Source: Dokdonella immobilis (GTDB lineage: Bacteria; Pseudomonadota; Gammaproteobacteria; Xanthomonadales; Rhodanobacteraceae). From it: a stretch of DNA of 64,000 nucleotides. The notes under the pieces were generated by a model. That model was not told where the DNA came from, searched no databases, and saw only the letters and a list, made by a program, of their open reading frames with translations. Position 1 is the first letter of the stretch, and each line of letters starts with the position of its first letter. The stretch lies in assembly GCF_900115085.1 (NCBI RefSeq), contig NZ_FOVF01000018.1, positions 25,813 to 89,812 of the forward strand. Direction: 5' to 3'. The position numbers and the translations under genes are program-made. Of this stretch, positions 63,654 to 64,000 are shown piece after piece.

Positions 63654-64000
63654 AAGGCTCTTCCTATAAAGACAGCGCGTGGAGACCGCGCCGGCTTCGA
63701 TGGCAGCCGAGGCGTTTCCGCTTCGTTGTTGGGTGCGCTGGCGCTTACCTCAACCTACGGGTTGCGGGGGCAAGAGCTTGCGTTGGCTGGCGCAGACTTC
63801 GATGGCCGGGACTGCGTTGCCATTACGTTGTAGGAAGCGGCTTCAGCCGCGATGCTTTCCCCGCATCGTGCCGAAAAGAATCGAGCCTAAAGGCTCTTCC
63901 TACAAAGAGCGCGCGTGGAGACTGCGCCGGCTTCGATGGCAGCCGAGGCGTTTCCGCTTCGTTGTTGGGTGCGCTGGCGCTTACCTCAACCTACGGGTTG
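63654..64000. repeat. 236-bp tandem direct repeat (second copy runs off the window)
   Basis: The sequence from 63654 recurs from 63890: the first 111 bases of copy 2 differ at 4 positions. The unit contains a GC-rich stretch beginning GCGCGTGGAGA and the REP pair at 63830-63903. No open reading frame of convincing quality is present. The array probably continues beyond 64000. The remainder of 63623-63653 is featureless. Confidence 0.85.
63830..63903. repeat. REP doublet (REPIN-like) inside the tandem repeat
   Basis: GTAGGAAG at 63830-63837 and CTTCCTAC at 63896-63903 are inverted ends of two short palindromic units: AGCGGCTTCAGCCGC on the left and GAGCCTAAAGGCTC on the right. About 20 bases separate them. 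This is the layout of REPINs, which need a RAYT transposase in trans; none is seen in this window. Confidence 0.7.

Overview
The window is a contiguous, GC-rich, densely coded piece of a chromosome from a gammaproteobacterium, most likely order Xanthomonadales (Lysobacterales). The main reason is gene order: pdxJ - exbD - exbD - exbB - tonB - TPR gene - gyrB - recF - dnaN - dnaA - rpmH - rnpA - yidC - mnmE is the arrangement I know from Xanthomonas and Xylella replication-origin regions. The block lptM - dapF - DUF484 - xerC - hslV - hslU, a secreted dipeptidyl peptidase IV and a divergent Lrp/phenylalanine hydroxylase pair also fit. I see no rRNA, tRNA, CRISPR, prophage or intact insertion sequence.

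Layout. 1-7 kb: the 5' end of malate synthase, its divergent LysR-type regulator, small membrane proteins, a large membrane-anchored protein of unknown function, an ECF sigma factor / membrane protein / PDZ protein operon, and pdxJ. 7-11 kb: a TonB energy-transduction operon (TPR protein, TonB, ExbB, two ExbD) with an intrinsic terminator between the two exbD genes. 11-21.4 kb: the origin region. A candidate oriC lies between dnaN and dnaA, and two parS-like ParB sites lie inside recF. 21.6-26.5 kb: dipeptidyl peptidase IV, a fold-back MITE-like element touching its stop codon, then lemA and a DUF2207 gene. 26.5-30 kb: the hslV-hslU-204 aa gene-DUF971 run, where every gene junction carries one copy of a ~100 bp hairpin repeat with G-rich arms. 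30-33 kb: PRC-barrel protein, xerC, DUF484, dapF and the short lipoprotein lptM.

33-43.8 kb: unknown membrane proteins (one a diverged paralogue of the large protein near 2.4 kb), a GNAT and a RimK-like ATP-grasp ligase, and a coupled trio of a Kef-type K+/H+ antiporter with DprE1-like and DprE2-like oxidoreductases. A reductase/SDR pair follows. 43.9-53 kb: two signalling systems (a kinase / Rcp1-like regulator / hybrid kinase phosphorelay and a DesK/NarL-type pair), a 2OG-Fe(II) oxygenase, a PAP2-like protein, a VOC protein with a YafY/WYL regulator, and a DUF6622 protein. 53-58 kb: a DUF885 peptidase-like protein, a SRPBCC protein, phhA with its Lrp-type regulator, and a rhomboid protease. 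58-64 kb: two tandem GGDEF paralogues (one degenerate), a TerC-family transporter behind a yybP-ykoY-type manganese riboswitch, an RlmI-like methyltransferase, and REP/tandem repeats that run off the right end.

Systems worth a second look are the repeat-spaced hslVU operon, the duplicated GGDEF pair in which one copy lost its catalytic motif but kept the inhibitory c-di-GMP site, the DprE1/DprE2-like pair coupled to a Kef antiporter, and the paired membrane-anchored proteins of unknown function. All calls rest on reading the sequence and recalled family knowledge; no database search was run.
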